NCBI RefSeq assembly: GCF_042648405.1
Contig: NZ_JBHRXV010000010.1
Coordinates: 186,001 to 250,000, forward strand
Direction of reading: 5' to 3'
DNA: 64,000 nt
Source: Sphingoaurantiacus capsulatus
Lineage (GTDB): Bacteria > Pseudomonadota > Alphaproteobacteria > Sphingomonadales > Sphingomonadaceae
Both the position numbers and the translations under genes were made by a program. Positions 16,413 through 25,339 of the stretch are shown piece by piece (the first letter of the stretch is position 1; each line of letters opens with the position of its first letter). The notes beneath the pieces were generated by a model, which made no database searches, was not told the origin of the DNA, and saw only the letters and a program-made list of their open reading frames with translations.

Positions 16413-17048
16413 ATGCGCAATCTTCATCAGGCCCTCGACAATTGCCGCCCCTGGCTTGCCCCCGCGGTCGCGGCGGCCCTCGCCATTCTCGGCGCCGCGC
16501 CGCAGGCGGTGGTGGCGCCGGTCGCCGCGCACGAACGCGACGGCGATTCCTACATCCTGCTCGGGTCGGAGCGCGGCGCGACGATGATGTCGGGCAACAC
16601 CGACGATCTGAAGCGCGCGAGGGCACTCCGCCGGGGCGACGAGCCGCTCCTCTACCTCACGCGCGACGGCAAAGCCTATGTCGTGCGCGACGCGGCCACG
16701 CTGGCCAAGGCAAGCGCGCTCTTCAAGCCGCAGGCGGAACTCGGCAAGCGTGAGGCGGCGCTCGGCGCCCGTCAGGCCGAACTCGGCAAACGTCAGGCCG
16801 AACTGGGCCGGCGGCAGGCGGAGCTGTCGCTGAAGCAGGTGAGCAGCCAGGGCCGCTCGGATGCCTTCAACCGCGAACAGGAAGAGCTCGGCCGCCAACA
16901 GGGCGCGCTGGGCGAGCAGCAGGGCAAGCTCGGCGATCAGCAAGGGCGCCTCGGCGACGAGCAGGGGCGGCTCGGGCGCGAGGCGCATACCAAGTTCCGT
17001 GCGCTGGTCGATGATGCGGTGCGTCGCGGCCTCGCGACGCCCGTCTAG
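16413..17048 (+). CDS. Exported heptad-repeat coiled-coil protein under BlaI-type operators
   Basis: 211 residues from ATG 16413 with GGAG 6 bases upstream. A signal peptide or membrane anchor covers about 14-39. A small domain follows (YILLGSERGATMMSG, then LLYLTRDGKAYVVRD). Two blocks of five seven-residue repeats come next, units like AELGKRQ at 108-142 and GKLGDQQ at 157-190, predicting a long coiled coil outside the inner membrane. From memory, similar domain combinations occur in the periplasmic part of sphingomonad BlaR1/M56-type sensors; I could not verify this. Twin BlaI/MecI-type operators overlap its promoter. Function unknown; a role in cell-wall or beta-lactam response is inferred from the operators. 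Confidence 0.8.
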   Translation: MRNLHQALDNCRPWLAPAVAAALAILGAAPQAVVAPVAAHERDGDSYILLGSERGATMMSGNTDDLKRARALRRGDEPLLYLTRDGKAYVVRDAATLAKASALFKPQAELGKREAALGARQAELGKRQAELGRRQAELSLKQVSSQGRSDAFNREQEELGRQQGALGEQQGKLGDQQGRLGDEQGRLGREAHTKFRALVDDAVRRGLATPV

Positions 17049-17051
17049 CGC

Positions 17052-18041
17052 TTACTCCGCCGCTTCGAGCCGAGGCGCCACGCGCGGCGCCTCGGTGACG
17101 AAACCCATCGCGCGCAGCAGTGCGCTGTCCTCGTCCTCGCCGGCGTTGGGCGTGGTCAATAGCTTGCCGCCGACGAAGAAGCTGTTGGCGCCGGCGAGCA
17201 GGCACAGCGCCTGCATCTCGCGGCTCATCGCCTCGCGGCCCGCCGACAGGCGGACGTAGGATGACGGCAGCATCAGCCGGGCGACCGCGATCAGGCGCAC
17301 CGTGTCGATGTCGTCGACCGGCGCGGAGCCGGCGAGCGGGGTGCCGGCGATCGGCACCAGCCGGTTGATCGGCACCGATTCCGGATGCGGCGACAGCGCC
17401 GCCAGCTCGACGAACAGCCCGAGCTGATCGTCGAGGCTCTCGCCCATGCCGACGATACCGCCGCAGCAGAGCTTCAGTCCGGCGTCGCGCGCCTTTGCCA
17501 GCGTATCGAGCCGGTCCTCATAGGTGCGGGTAGTGACGACCTTGGCGTAATAGTCGCGCCCGGTGTCGAGGTTGTGGTTGTAATAGTCGAGGCCGGCGGC
17601 GCGCAGCTTCTCGGCCTGCCCATCCTCAAGCATGCCGGCGGTGACGCAGGTCTCCAGCCCCATCGCCTTCACCTCGGCGACCATGCCGCACAGCCGCTCG
17701 ACGTCGCGGTCCTTCAGGCTGCGCCAGGCGGCGCCCATGCAGAAGCGCGAGGCGCCATTGGCCTTGGCGTCGCGGGCGGCGGTGATCACTTCGTCCATCG
17801 GCGACAGCTTGGTCGCCTTCACGCCGGTGTTGAAATGCGCCGATTGCGAGCAATAGCCGCAATTCTCCGCGCAGCCGCCGGTCTTGATCGACAGGAGTTG
17901 CGAGGTCTGGACGGTATGCGGGTCGAAATGCGCGCGCAACGCCGCCTGCGCCTCGAACACCAGATCGTTCAGCGGGCGGGCGAACAGCGCGCGGGCCTCG
18001 TCGAGCGTCCAGTCGTGGCGGGGGGCATGGGCGCTCGTCAT
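17052..18041 (-). CDS. bioB: Biotin synthase
   Basis: 329 residues from ATG 18041. This radical SAM enzyme inserts sulfur into dethiobiotin. The 4Fe-4S/SAM motif is [13 protein letters not shown] with C57, C61 and C64. The 2Fe-2S cluster ligands are expected in [21 protein letters not shown] and [11 protein letters not shown], all present. [24 protein letters not shown] follows near the end. Length is normal. It stands alone, without bioA/F/D, and no BioR-type operator was seen upstream. Confidence 0.97.
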   Translation of the reverse strand: MTSAHAPRHDWTLDEARALFARPLNDLVFEAQAALRAHFDPHTVQTSQLLSIKTGGCAENCGYCSQSAHFNTGVKATKLSPMDEVITAARDAKANGASRFCMGAAWRSLKDRDVERLCGMVAEVKAMGLETCVTAGMLEDGQAEKLRAAGLDYYNHNLDTGRDYYAKVVTTRTYEDRLDTLAKARDAGLKLCCGGIVGMGESLDDQLGLFVELAALSPHPESVPINRLVPIAGTPLAGSAPVDDIDTVRLIAVARLMLPSSYVRLSAGREAMSREMQALCLLAGANSFFVGGKLLTTPNAGEDEDSALLRAMGFVTEAPRVAPRLEAAE

Positions 18042-18147
18042 CGATTTGGACCTCGTCGCTGATAAAGACGGCGGCCCGCCTAGCATGCGTGAATCCGCCT
18101 CGCCAAGCCGAACCCGCCGCCCTAGCGTTTATTGCAAGGAGACACAG

Positions 18148-18966
18148 ATGGACGAACTCGCGGGCTATCGCGGACGCTGGGCAGTGGTGACGGGCGCGGG
18201 CGAAGGCATCGGCCTGGCGCTCGCCGAAGGCTTGGCGAGGATCGGCATGAACCTCGTCGTGGTCGATATCCGCACCGAGGCGGCGGACGCTGCGGCAGAG
18301 GCCCTGAAGGCGTTCGGCGGCGAGACGCTGTCGATCGTATGCGATGTCAGCGACCGCGATTCCGTGGCCGGGCTGGCCGACCGGCTGGTCGGGCAGGACA
18401 TCCTGCCGTCAATCCTGTGGATCAACGCCGGGGTCGCGGTCGGCGCCAGCGTGCTCGATGTGAGCCCGCGCACCGCCGAATGGGTTTACGGGGTCAACGT
18501 GCTCGGCGCGATCTGGACGGCGCAGGCGGTGGTGCCGCTGCTGCTGAAGGCGGAAGGGCCGCGCCATGTCGGCATCACCGCCTCGGTCGCGTCGGTCGTG
18601 CCCGTGCGCGGCCCTTTCACCATCTATTCAGCCTCGAAGCAGGCGACCGCCGCTGTGGGCGAGGCGCTGGCCGCCGAGCTGGCGCCGGAGAATGTCGGCG
18701 TCACCATCCTCTGCCCCGGTCTCGTCAACACCGGCATCTGGGACGCGGCGCGGGCGCGGCCCGAACGCTTCGGCGGCGCGCGCCGGCTGCCCGATGCGGT
18801 CGGCGAGCGCTGGCGCCAGGCCCAGGGGCCGGAGGTCGTCGTGCGCCCGGCGCTGGAGAGCATCGCGCGCGGTGGCGGCTGGTGCGTGGTGCCGACCGAA
18901 GCCGACAGCGAGCCCGGCTTCGAGGCACGGCATGCGGCAATCCGCGACGGCTTTCCGAAACCCTGA
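18148..18966 (+). CDS. Short-chain dehydrogenase/reductase
   Basis: 272 residues from ATG 18148, with AAGGAGA upstream. The NAD(P) motif TGAGEGIG spans 15-22, D40 at the end of the second strand favours NAD, NAG is at 93-95, and the catalytic residues are S146, Y160 and K164 (YSASK). The classical SDR oxidoreductase fold is complete. The substrate is unknown. The gene is 105 bp from the divergent bioB start and 76 bp before gapR. Confidence 0.9.
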   Translation: MDELAGYRGRWAVVTGAGEGIGLALAEGLARIGMNLVVVDIRTEAADAAAEALKAFGGETLSIVCDVSDRDSVAGLADRLVGQDILPSILWINAGVAVGASVLDVSPRTAEWVYGVNVLGAIWTAQAVVPLLLKAEGPRHVGITASVASVVPVRGPFTIYSASKQATAAVGEALAAELAPENVGVTILCPGLVNTGIWDAARARPERFGGARRLPDAVGERWRQAQGPEVVVRPALESIARGGGWCVVPTEADSEPGFEARHAAIRDGFPKP

Positions 18967-19042
18967 TTCCCGGCCTTGCGCGGTCGCGGTCGCGTCTCTA
19001 GCGTCCGCCGCTTTCACGAATCCAGCGTCCAAGGAGACTTCC

Positions 19043-19288
19043 ATGTCGGGGGGTAATGTTTCGGCCGAGCAGCTGCGGCTTTTCATCGAGCGCATCGAGC
19101 GGCTGAACGAGGAAAAGCAGGGCATCGCAGACGATATCAAGGACGTCTTCGCCGAGTCCAAGGGCCAGGGCTACGACGTCAAGACGATGCGCTCGATCAT
19201 CAAGCTCCGGAAGATGGAGCGCGATGCGCGCATGGAGCAGGAAGCACTGCTCGAAACCTACAAGACCGCGCTCGGCCTCGCCGACTGA
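19043..19288 (+). CDS. gapR: GapR-like DNA-binding protein (DUF2312)
   Basis: 81 residues from ATG 19043 with AAGGAGA upstream. The sequence IERLNEEKQGIADDIKDVF, then GYDVKTMRSIIKLRKMERD and EALLETYKTALG, is the DUF2312 family, whose Caulobacter member GapR is a nucleoid protein that binds overtwisted AT-rich DNA and assists topoisomerases. The protein is a helical dimer/tetramer in the cytoplasm and is full length here. Confidence 0.93.
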   Translation: MSGGNVSAEQLRLFIERIERLNEEKQGIADDIKDVFAESKGQGYDVKTMRSIIKLRKMERDARMEQEALLETYKTALGLAD

Positions 19289-19291
19289 TGC

Positions 19292-20143
19292 TTACCGCGC
19301 GGCGGTCGGATGATATTCCGGCCGCCCGCGGAACCAGTGATGCCGGTTGCCGGCGTCATTGAGGCGCGCGCCCGCGCTCAGCAGCACCAGCAGCGCCGAC
19401 AGGCCGGTGGCGGCCGCTACCAAACTGCTTTCTTGCCCGCCGGCCGCATAGATCGCCGCCAGCGCCCACAGAAACACCAGCGCGTACCACGGGTTGCCGC
19501 GGCCGCGCCAGATCGCGGTGGCGGCGATGATCCCGCCGACCGCGATCACGGCGGCGGCGACCGGCGGCACATTGTTCATTTCGACACCGTAGAACTTCAG
19601 CGACGCCGCGATATTCACGATCGCGGCGGCGGACAGCCACGCCGACAGCGCGCTCAGCGGCAGCACCGCGCACCAGCGTTCGCCGGTGGTGAAGCCGGGC
19701 GCGGCGGCAAAGGCGCGGTAGATGAACAGGACGCACGCCAATCCGAACAGGATGATCGCGACGGACGCGGCGCCGAGCCCGTAGACCTGCGTATAGGCCA
19801 CCCAGGCAGCGTTGGCCGCGAACGCGCCCGCACTTGGCCATGCGATCCGGGCGAGAAGCGCATTTGCGCGCTGCGCCGGCAATGCCTGCCAGATCGCATA
19901 GACGATCGCGCCAAGGTACAGGGCACCCCAGATCGAGAAGGCCCACCCGGCCGGCGTGATGAGCGTTCGCGTCATGTCGGACTGCTCGCCCACCGGCTGG
20001 CCGATGCCGAAGCGTGGCAACAAGGGTGTCGCGATCTGCGCCAGCGCGAAAAGAATGATCGCAAGGCGCTGTGCCAGCGGGCGGTGGGCGGTGTCTGGGG
20101 TCATACCGCGCTCAAAGTCCGCGTAGAGGTGAAAGTTCCGCAT
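19292..20143 (-). CDS. TspO/MBR-related multi-pass membrane protein
   Basis: About 283 residues if started at 20143 (GGAG 7 bases upstream) or 270 from 20104. Around seven to eight hydrophobic segments are visible. The motif ITPAGWAFSIWGALYLGAIVY matches the conserved FSIWG region of long tryptophan-rich sensory/TspO-like proteins. Canonical TspO binds porphyrins and has five helices; this longer form is uncharacterised. It is divergent from ilvE and convergent with gapR (3 bp between stops). Confidence 0.78.
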   Translation of the reverse strand: MRNFHLYADFERGMTPDTAHRPLAQRLAIILFALAQIATPLLPRFGIGQPVGEQSDMTRTLITPAGWAFSIWGALYLGAIVYAIWQALPAQRANALLARIAWPSAGAFAANAAWVAYTQVYGLGAASVAIILFGLACVLFIYRAFAAAPGFTTGERWCAVLPLSALSAWLSAAAIVNIAASLKFYGVEMNNVPPVAAAVIAVGGIIAATAIWRGRGNPWYALVFLWALAAIYAAGGQESSLVAAATGLSALLVLLSAGARLNDAGNRHHWFRGRPEYHPTAAR

Positions 20144-20216
20144 GGTGCCGCTCCGCCCTTGGACATCGGCGTACAAAGCCGCCATTAAGCCGGCAACGAA
20201 CCCGATGGAGCGACAG

Positions 20217-21305
20217 ATGACCGACGGCGCGACGTTCGCGATCCAGCCCAACGCCAACCCGATTCCGGCCTCGGAACGGGCGGTACGGCTCGAGAATCCG
20301 GGCTTCGGCACCGTCTTCACCGATCATATGGCGATGATCCGCTATCAGGCGGAGAAGGGCTGGCATGACGCGCAGGTCACGGCGCGCGGGCCGCTGTCGC
20401 TCGATCCGGCCTCGGCGGTGCTGCATTACGCGCAGGAAATCTTCGAGGGGATGAAGGCCTACCGCACGCCCGCGGGCGACGCGGTGCTGTTCCGCCCCGA
20501 CGCCAACGCCGCGCGCTTCCGCGAATCCGCGCGCCGCATGGCGATGCCCGAGCTGCCCGACGAGCTGTTCGTCGGCGCGGTCGAGGCGCTGGTCAACATC
20601 GACCGCGACTGGATCCCGGCGGTCGAGGGCGGCAGCCTCTACCTCCGCCCCTTCATGTTCGCGAGCGAGGTGTTCCTCGGCGTGAAGCCGTCGTCCGAAT
20701 ATCTGTTCCTCGTCATCGCGTCGTCGGTCGGCGCCTATTTCAAGGGCGGCAAGGACGCCGTCACCGTCTGGGTGTCGAGCGACTATACCCGCGCCGCGCC
20801 GGGCGGCACCGGCGCCGCCAAGTGCGGCGGCAACTATGCCGCCGGCCTGATCGCGCAGGCGCAGGCCAGCGAGAATGGCTGCGACCAGGTGGTGTTCCTC
20901 GATGCGGTCGAGCGCCGCTATGTCGAGGAGCTGGGCGGCATGAACATATTCTTCGTGTTTGACGACGGCTCGATGCTGACGCCGCCGCTCGGCACCGTGC
21001 TGCCGGGCATCACCCGCGCCTCGGTCATGACCATGGCGCGCGACAAGGGCGTCGAGGTGCGCGAGCAGCTCTATTCGATGGAGGACTGGCGCACCGATGC
21101 CGCCAGCGGCCGCCTGAAGGAAGTGTTCGCCTGCGGCACCGCCGCCGTCATCACCGCGATCGGCGAGGTGCGCGGCACCGAGCATGGTTTCACCATCGGC
21201 AATGGCGGCACCGGCCCGGTCACCCGCGCGCTTCGCGACGAGCTGACCGGCATCCAGCGCGGCACGCGGCCCGATCCCTACGGCTGGGTGAAGAAGGTCG
21301 GCTGA
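20217..21305 (+). CDS. ilvE: Branched-chain amino acid aminotransferase
   Basis: 362 residues from ATG 20217, with GGAG upstream. This fold-type IV PLP enzyme of the larger class II type interconverts Leu/Ile/Val and their 2-oxo acids. YAQEIFEGMKAYR opens the active site, K202 in GTGAAKCGGNYA is the PLP lysine, and EELGGMNIFFVF and FACGTAAVITAIG complete the motifs. Length matches the family. It is a single gene followed by a REP element. Confidence 0.95.
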   Translation: MTDGATFAIQPNANPIPASERAVRLENPGFGTVFTDHMAMIRYQAEKGWHDAQVTARGPLSLDPASAVLHYAQEIFEGMKAYRTPAGDAVLFRPDANAARFRESARRMAMPELPDELFVGAVEALVNIDRDWIPAVEGGSLYLRPFMFASEVFLGVKPSSEYLFLVIASSVGAYFKGGKDAVTVWVSSDYTRAAPGGTGAAKCGGNYAAGLIAQAQASENGCDQVVFLDAVERRYVEELGGMNIFFVFDDGSMLTPPLGTVLPGITRASVMTMARDKGVEVREQLYSMEDWRTDAASGRLKEVFACGTAAVITAIGEVRGTEHGFTIGNGGTGPVTRALRDELTGIQRGTRPDPYGWVKKVG

Positions 21306-21321
21306 TCGCCGTTCCCACCGC

Positions 21322-21390
21322 CGTCATACCGGCGAAAGCCGGTATTCAGACCGACCGTTCGACTGGATACCGGCTTTCGCCGAACTGACG
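21322..21390. repeat. REP element, CGTCATACC class
   Basis: Inverted repeat with arms CGTCATACCGGCGAAAGCCG and TACCGGCTTTCGCCG; the right end is decayed (GAACTGACGG). It fills most of the gap between ilvE and the 2Fe-2S subunit gene. Confidence 0.8.
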
Positions 21391-21436
21391 GAAGAGTTTG
21401 TTTGCGCGCCGGGCGTCCCCGGCTAGGATCGCCGAT

Positions 21437-21899
21437 ATGCGGACACAGCTGACCATCAACGGCACGGGCCACGACCTCGACGTCGAGCCCGCCACCCTGC
21501 TCGTCGACCTGCTGCGCGACGACCTCGGGCTCACCGGCACCCACATCGGCTGCGACACCAGCCAGTGCGGCGCGTGCAACATCCTCATCGACGGGCAGGC
21601 GGTGAAGTCCTGCACGCTGCTCGCGGTGCAGGCCGACGGCGCGAAGATCACCACCATCGAGGGGCTGGCGACGAACGGTGCGCTTCACCCGATGCAGGCG
21701 GCGTTCAAGGAGCATCACGGGCTGCAGTGCGGCTTCTGCACGCCGGGCATGGTGATCGCCGGATTAGACATCGCCCGCCGCCACGGCGGCAGCGTCAGCC
21801 GCGAAACCATCGCGCACGAGCTGGAGGGCAATCTCTGCCGTTGCACCGGCTACCAGAATATCGTTAGCGCCATCGAAGCCGGCGCAAAGGCCATGCAGG

Positions 21900-21907
<8 letters not shown>
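21437..21907 (+). CDS. 2Fe-2S subunit of a molybdenum hydroxylase (CoxS-like)
   Basis: 156 residues from ATG 21437. The N-terminal plant-type ferredoxin domain has C39, C44, C47 and C59 (IGCDTSQCGACNIL, SCT). The C-terminal helical domain has C98, C101, C134 and C136 (CGFCTPGM, NLCRCTGY). It transfers electrons between molybdenum and FAD subunits. The stop overlaps the CoxM-like gene by 8 bp. No large molybdopterin subunit follows, which is unusual. Confidence 0.93.
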
Positions 21908-22685
<778 letters not shown>

Positions 22686-22689
22686 GGCG

Positions 22690-23043
22690 ATGGCGGGACC
22701 GAAAACTGACGGCAAGGCGCGGCTGATCCTCAGCACCACGCCATCGATCGAAGGCCGCGCCATCACCGCGCACCTCGGCATCGCGACCGGCGAGGTCATC
22801 GTCGGCGCCAACATCTTCCGCGACCTGTTCGCCGGCATCCGCGACATCGTCGGCGGTCGCGCCGGTTCCTACGAAAGCGCGCTACGCGACGCCCGGCAAC
22901 AGGCGCTGTGGGAGCTCGAGCAGGAAGCCCGCGAACTCGGCGCCGACGCCGTGGTCGGCATCGACCTCGACTATGAGGTACTCGGGCAGGGCGGCACCAT
23001 GCTGATGGTCAGCGCCACCGGCACGGCCGTAAAGCTGGGTTAG
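22690..23043 (+). CDS. YbjQ/UPF0145 family protein
   Basis: 117 residues. [20 protein letters not shown] opens the domain and [21 protein letters not shown] closes it, the pattern of the YbjQ family (also called heavy-metal-binding domain), whose function is not established; it forms pentamers. The gene is 4 bp after the FAD subunit gene. The stop codon TAG is formed by the left end of an inserted MITE-like element, while the predicted empty site would read TAA, so the protein is unchanged by the insertion. Confidence 0.85.
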   Translation: MAGPKTDGKARLILSTTPSIEGRAITAHLGIATGEVIVGANIFRDLFAGIRDIVGGRAGSYESALRDARQQALWELEQEARELGADAVVGIDLDYEVLGQGGTMLMVSATGTAVKLG

Positions 23044-23310
23044 GGTCCGTACTCAGTAAGAATGACGTTCGAGACGGCGTCAGGAAGTCCATGGCAAGTA
23101 AGGTCGCGCAGACCAGCTAGCAAATGCTAGCTGGCAAGCGGCCGGCGCGTAGCCATGGCCTTCCTCACGCCGCGCGAAGCGTGGCAGTGGGAAGCCCAAG
23201 GGTGTCGTCGACGCCGCTCGCCGGGGCCGACAGGCCCGCCTGCGCGACCTGTCCTCGCCCTTGAGTTTCCCACTGCCATCTCGAAAGCCATTCTTACTGA
23301 GTACGGACCC
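23043..23310. mobile_element. MITE-like element, 268 bp, with TA duplication
   Basis: The ends are perfect inverted repeats: 23040-23064 is exactly complementary to 23289-23313 (TTAGGGTCCGTACTCAG... and its mirror), with imperfect pairing further in. TA at 23041-23042 and 23311-23312 looks like a target duplication, as for IS630/Tc1-type transposition. The interior contains CCAGCTAGCA/TGCTAGCTGG (23113-23134), AGGAAG-CCATGGC arms, and a 21-bp arm at 23182-23202 pairing with 23258-23278, so the whole element folds on itself. There is no transposase. It occupies the intergenic stretch 23044-23349. Confidence 0.8.
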
Positions 23311-23349
23311 TAAGCCGCCACCCCGGCAAGCGCCGGGATGGCGGAGGTC

Positions 23350-23895
23350 CTAGGCCGTGACCTGCGCGGGCATGAACCGGCTGTTGCGCAGCAGCGCCGC
23401 CGAGATCAGCGAGACGAGCAGGCCCACCGGGAAGAATTCCATGAAGAAGGTCATCGCTATCCGCATCGCCGGGTTGGCGTACATCGTCACGAAGTCGTTC
23501 ATCTGCGCCTCGAGCCTCGCCATCTCGGCGGCGCTCGCCCCATCGGCGCGCGCGGCATCGAGGGTGGCCTGCGCATAGGTGGCGGCAAAGCTGCTATCCA
23601 TGAACAGCATCGCCGCTTCCCACGACAGCACATAGATCAGCCCGGCGACGGTGCTGATCGCGAGGCCATAGCCGAACGCCGGCCAGAAGCGGATGACACC
23701 GCCCAGCTCGACATCGCGGCGGCGCTTCACGGCAACGAACACGGTGGTCAGCGCGACGAGCATGATCGTGTAGCCGATGACCATGCCCCACGCGCCGCCG
23801 ACATGGCCGTGGTCGAGCGTGACGCCCATCGCGAACAGCGGAATGCCGACGATGAGCCCGGCGATGACGCCGTAGGTCAGAATGTTGCGAAGCAT
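23350..23895 (-). CDS. DUF4199 family membrane protein
   Basis: 181 residues from ATG 23895 (MLRNILTYGVIAGLIVG), preceded by GGGAGGG. Four transmembrane segments are at about 4-24, 36-56, 75-95 and 148-168, with a helical loop between the last two, the layout of DUF4199. Function is unknown for the family. It is downstream of the LuxR-type regulator gene on the same strand, with 143 bp and a hairpin between, so it is probably separately transcribed or a distal operon member. Confidence 0.83.
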   Translation of the reverse strand: MLRNILTYGVIAGLIVGIPLFAMGVTLDHGHVGGAWGMVIGYTIMLVALTTVFVAVKRRRDVELGGVIRFWPAFGYGLAISTVAGLIYVLSWEAAMLFMDSSFAATYAQATLDAARADGASAAEMARLEAQMNDFVTMYANPAMRIAMTFFMEFFPVGLLVSLISAALLRNSRFMPAQVTA

Positions 23896-24001
23896 AATGT
23901 GTCCCTCCCCCTGATGCAGGATGAGCCCGCATTGGAGGCGCGGCAAGCGGCGCGGAGCAATCGGCCGAAAGGGTGATTTCGCCGGACGGGCGCGGATTCG
24001 A

Positions 24002-24026
24002 CCCCTCTCCCCTCCAGGGAGAGGGG
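24002..24026 (-). terminator. Hairpin CCCCTCTCCC/GGGAGAGGGG after the five-gene operon
   Basis: A perfect 10-bp stem with a 5-base loop lies 13 bp past the stop of the LuxR-type gene. No T-tract follows on the minus strand, so it is either a weak terminator, an mRNA-stabilising stem, or a copy of the CCCTCTCCC repeat also seen at 33.9-34.0 kb. Confidence 0.5.
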
Positions 24027-24038
24027 CTCAGGAAACGC

Positions 24039-24467
24039 TCAGCGCAATATCCCCAGCGCCCGTGCCCGCGCGATGGCGTCGGTGCGCCGCTTCGCCTCCA
24101 GCTTTTCGAGCAGCCGGGCGACATGCGTCTTCACCGTGTGCGGCGACACGCCGAGCCGGTCGGCGATCTCCTTGTTGGCGTGGCCGGCGGCGAGGAGTTC
24201 CAGCACCTCCCGTTCCCTCGCGCTGATGCCGAGCGACGCGACTGCCTGCGGATTGCCGTCGAAATCGGCGCGCGGCTTGGCGGCCAGCACCTTCATGCCG
24301 ACCACCAGCCCGACGATCAGGAAGGCGGCGGCGACGACGAACAGATAGAGGTCCGACGCATGCGCGCGCACCAGCCGCTGGTAGCCGACCCAATCGAGCG
24401 CCAGCGCGCCCGCGGCGAGCAGCGCGCCCCAGGCGAGGATCGGCAGGGCCGACCGACGCCAACTCAT
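24039..24467 (-). CDS. Membrane-tethered LuxR/GerE-type transcription regulator
   Basis: 142 residues from ATG 24467. Two transmembrane segments (about 9-27 and 40-62) precede a LuxR-type helix-turn-helix (about 80-140): LGISAREREVLELLAAGHAN and EIADRLGVSPHTVKTHVARL. There is no receiver or autoinducer domain. Such anchored regulators would be expected to read a membrane or periplasmic state directly or through partners. The start overlaps the stop of the PliI-like gene (ATGA); it is the last gene of a five-gene coupled operon with an L,D-transpeptidase. Confidence 0.85.
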   Translation of the reverse strand: MSWRRSALPILAWGALLAAGALALDWVGYQRLVRAHASDLYLFVVAAAFLIVGLVVGMKVLAAKPRADFDGNPQAVASLGISAREREVLELLAAGHANKEIADRLGVSPHTVKTHVARLLEKLEAKRRTDAIARARALGILR

Positions 24468-24871
24468 CGCGTCGGCAGCACCCACGCCCGCAGTCGATAA
24501 TCGGCGCTGTCGCCGCGGCGCGCGGCGCTGCGCATCAGGTAGACGCGCAGGCGATAGTCGCCGGTCACCGGCAGCTTGCCGCTGAACTTGCCGCCGTCGA
24601 TCGAGCCGATGAACAGCGCGGTGTCGCTGCCCGGCGCGGTCAGGTTGAAATAGGCGGAGCGGTTGGTGGTAGTCATCGCCACGCTGAGCGTGTGACCCTC
24701 GGTGCCGGCCAGCACATAGTCGACGAACTGGTCGCCCTTCAGGCTGCCCTTGGCGGTCACCGGCGTTTGCGAGGTCACCGACAGGCGTTTGGGAACGACC
24801 GCGGGCGCGGCGGCGACGAGCGCCACCGCGGCCATCGCCGCAAAAAGGCCGCGCCTAGAAACGGCGTTCAC
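24464..24871 (-). CDS. Secreted PliI-like (g-type lysozyme inhibitor fold) protein
   Basis: 135 residues from the GTG at 24871, which lies within the end of the upstream gene; ATG 24835 is an alternative that would shorten the signal. SRRGLFAAMAAVALVAAAPA is a signal peptide with a twin Arg. The domain contains LKGDQFVDYVLAGTEGHTLS, SAYFNLTAPGSDTALFIGS, SGKLPVTGDYRLRVYLMR and ADYRLRAWV, which I recognise as the pattern of PliI-type inhibitors and related periplasmic beta-sandwich proteins. It is probably periplasmic. A role in protecting or sensing peptidoglycan hydrolysis is inferred from fold and neighbours. Confidence 0.75.
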   Translation of the reverse strand: MNAVSRRGLFAAMAAVALVAAAPAVVPKRLSVTSQTPVTAKGSLKGDQFVDYVLAGTEGHTLSVAMTTTNRSAYFNLTAPGSDTALFIGSIDGGKFSGKLPVTGDYRLRVYLMRSAARRGDSADYRLRAWVLPTR

Positions 24872-25337
24872 CGGAATCGACCTTGTCGCAGCGGCCGTCG
24901 AACGACTGGCCGGTGCCCTTGATGCTGATCGTGCCGGTGGTGCGGTCGATCCTGATCTTCGGCTTGTTGAGACCGTTGAGGCGATATTCGGCGCGGATTT
25001 CATTCTCGCCGACGATCACGTCGCGAAGCTCCCACCAATGCTGGTGATCGCCGCCCGAATTGATCGGCGGGACCAGATTGTCGGGGAGGCGGATACGGCC
25101 CTCCTGACCTTGAATCTGGATGGTCACCGCCGTCTCGAAGCCGCGCGATGCCATCTCATAGCCGGTCTTCGTGCGGTACTTGTGATCGAACTTGTCCCAT
25201 TCGAGCGAGGTCGTCGGCGCGGTGGTGAGCTTGTTGCCGCCGCCCATGCAGATCAGGTTGATCGCGTCGGGCGCCTGCGCGGCGGCGGGTGTGGCGGCGA
25301 TGACGGCGAGGGCGGTGAGGCGAAGCGGCATCTTCAT
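24855..25337 (-). CDS. Secreted protein of unknown function
   Basis: 160 residues from ATG 25337, with a Sec signal ending ATPAAAQA. The mature part has two cysteines (C30, C150), a central HQHWWELRDVIVGENEIRAEY and a C-terminal strand-rich part (IRIDRTTGTISIKGTGQSFDG). I do not recognise the family, although the IDRTTGTISI pattern is common in sphingomonad periplasmic proteins. It starts 2 bp after the stop of the Yip1-like gene and its end overlaps the next gene by 17 bp. Confidence 0.75.
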   Translation of the reverse strand: MKMPLRLTALAVIAATPAAAQAPDAINLICMGGGNKLTTAPTTSLEWDKFDHKYRTKTGYEMASRGFETAVTIQIQGQEGRIRLPDNLVPPINSGGDHQHWWELRDVIVGENEIRAEYRLNGLNKPKIRIDRTTGTISIKGTGQSFDGRCDKVDSGERRF

Positions 25338-25339
25338 CT

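Noticed and set aside
18042..18147. BioR-type operator before bioB
   Set aside because: No TTATnnATAA dyad is present in the region; biotin control cannot be shown from this sequence.
23990..24030. tRNA-like TTCGA near GGATTCGACCCC
   Set aside because: No matching acceptor stem, D-loop or anticodon stem; the surrounding sequence is a CCCTCTCCC hairpin.
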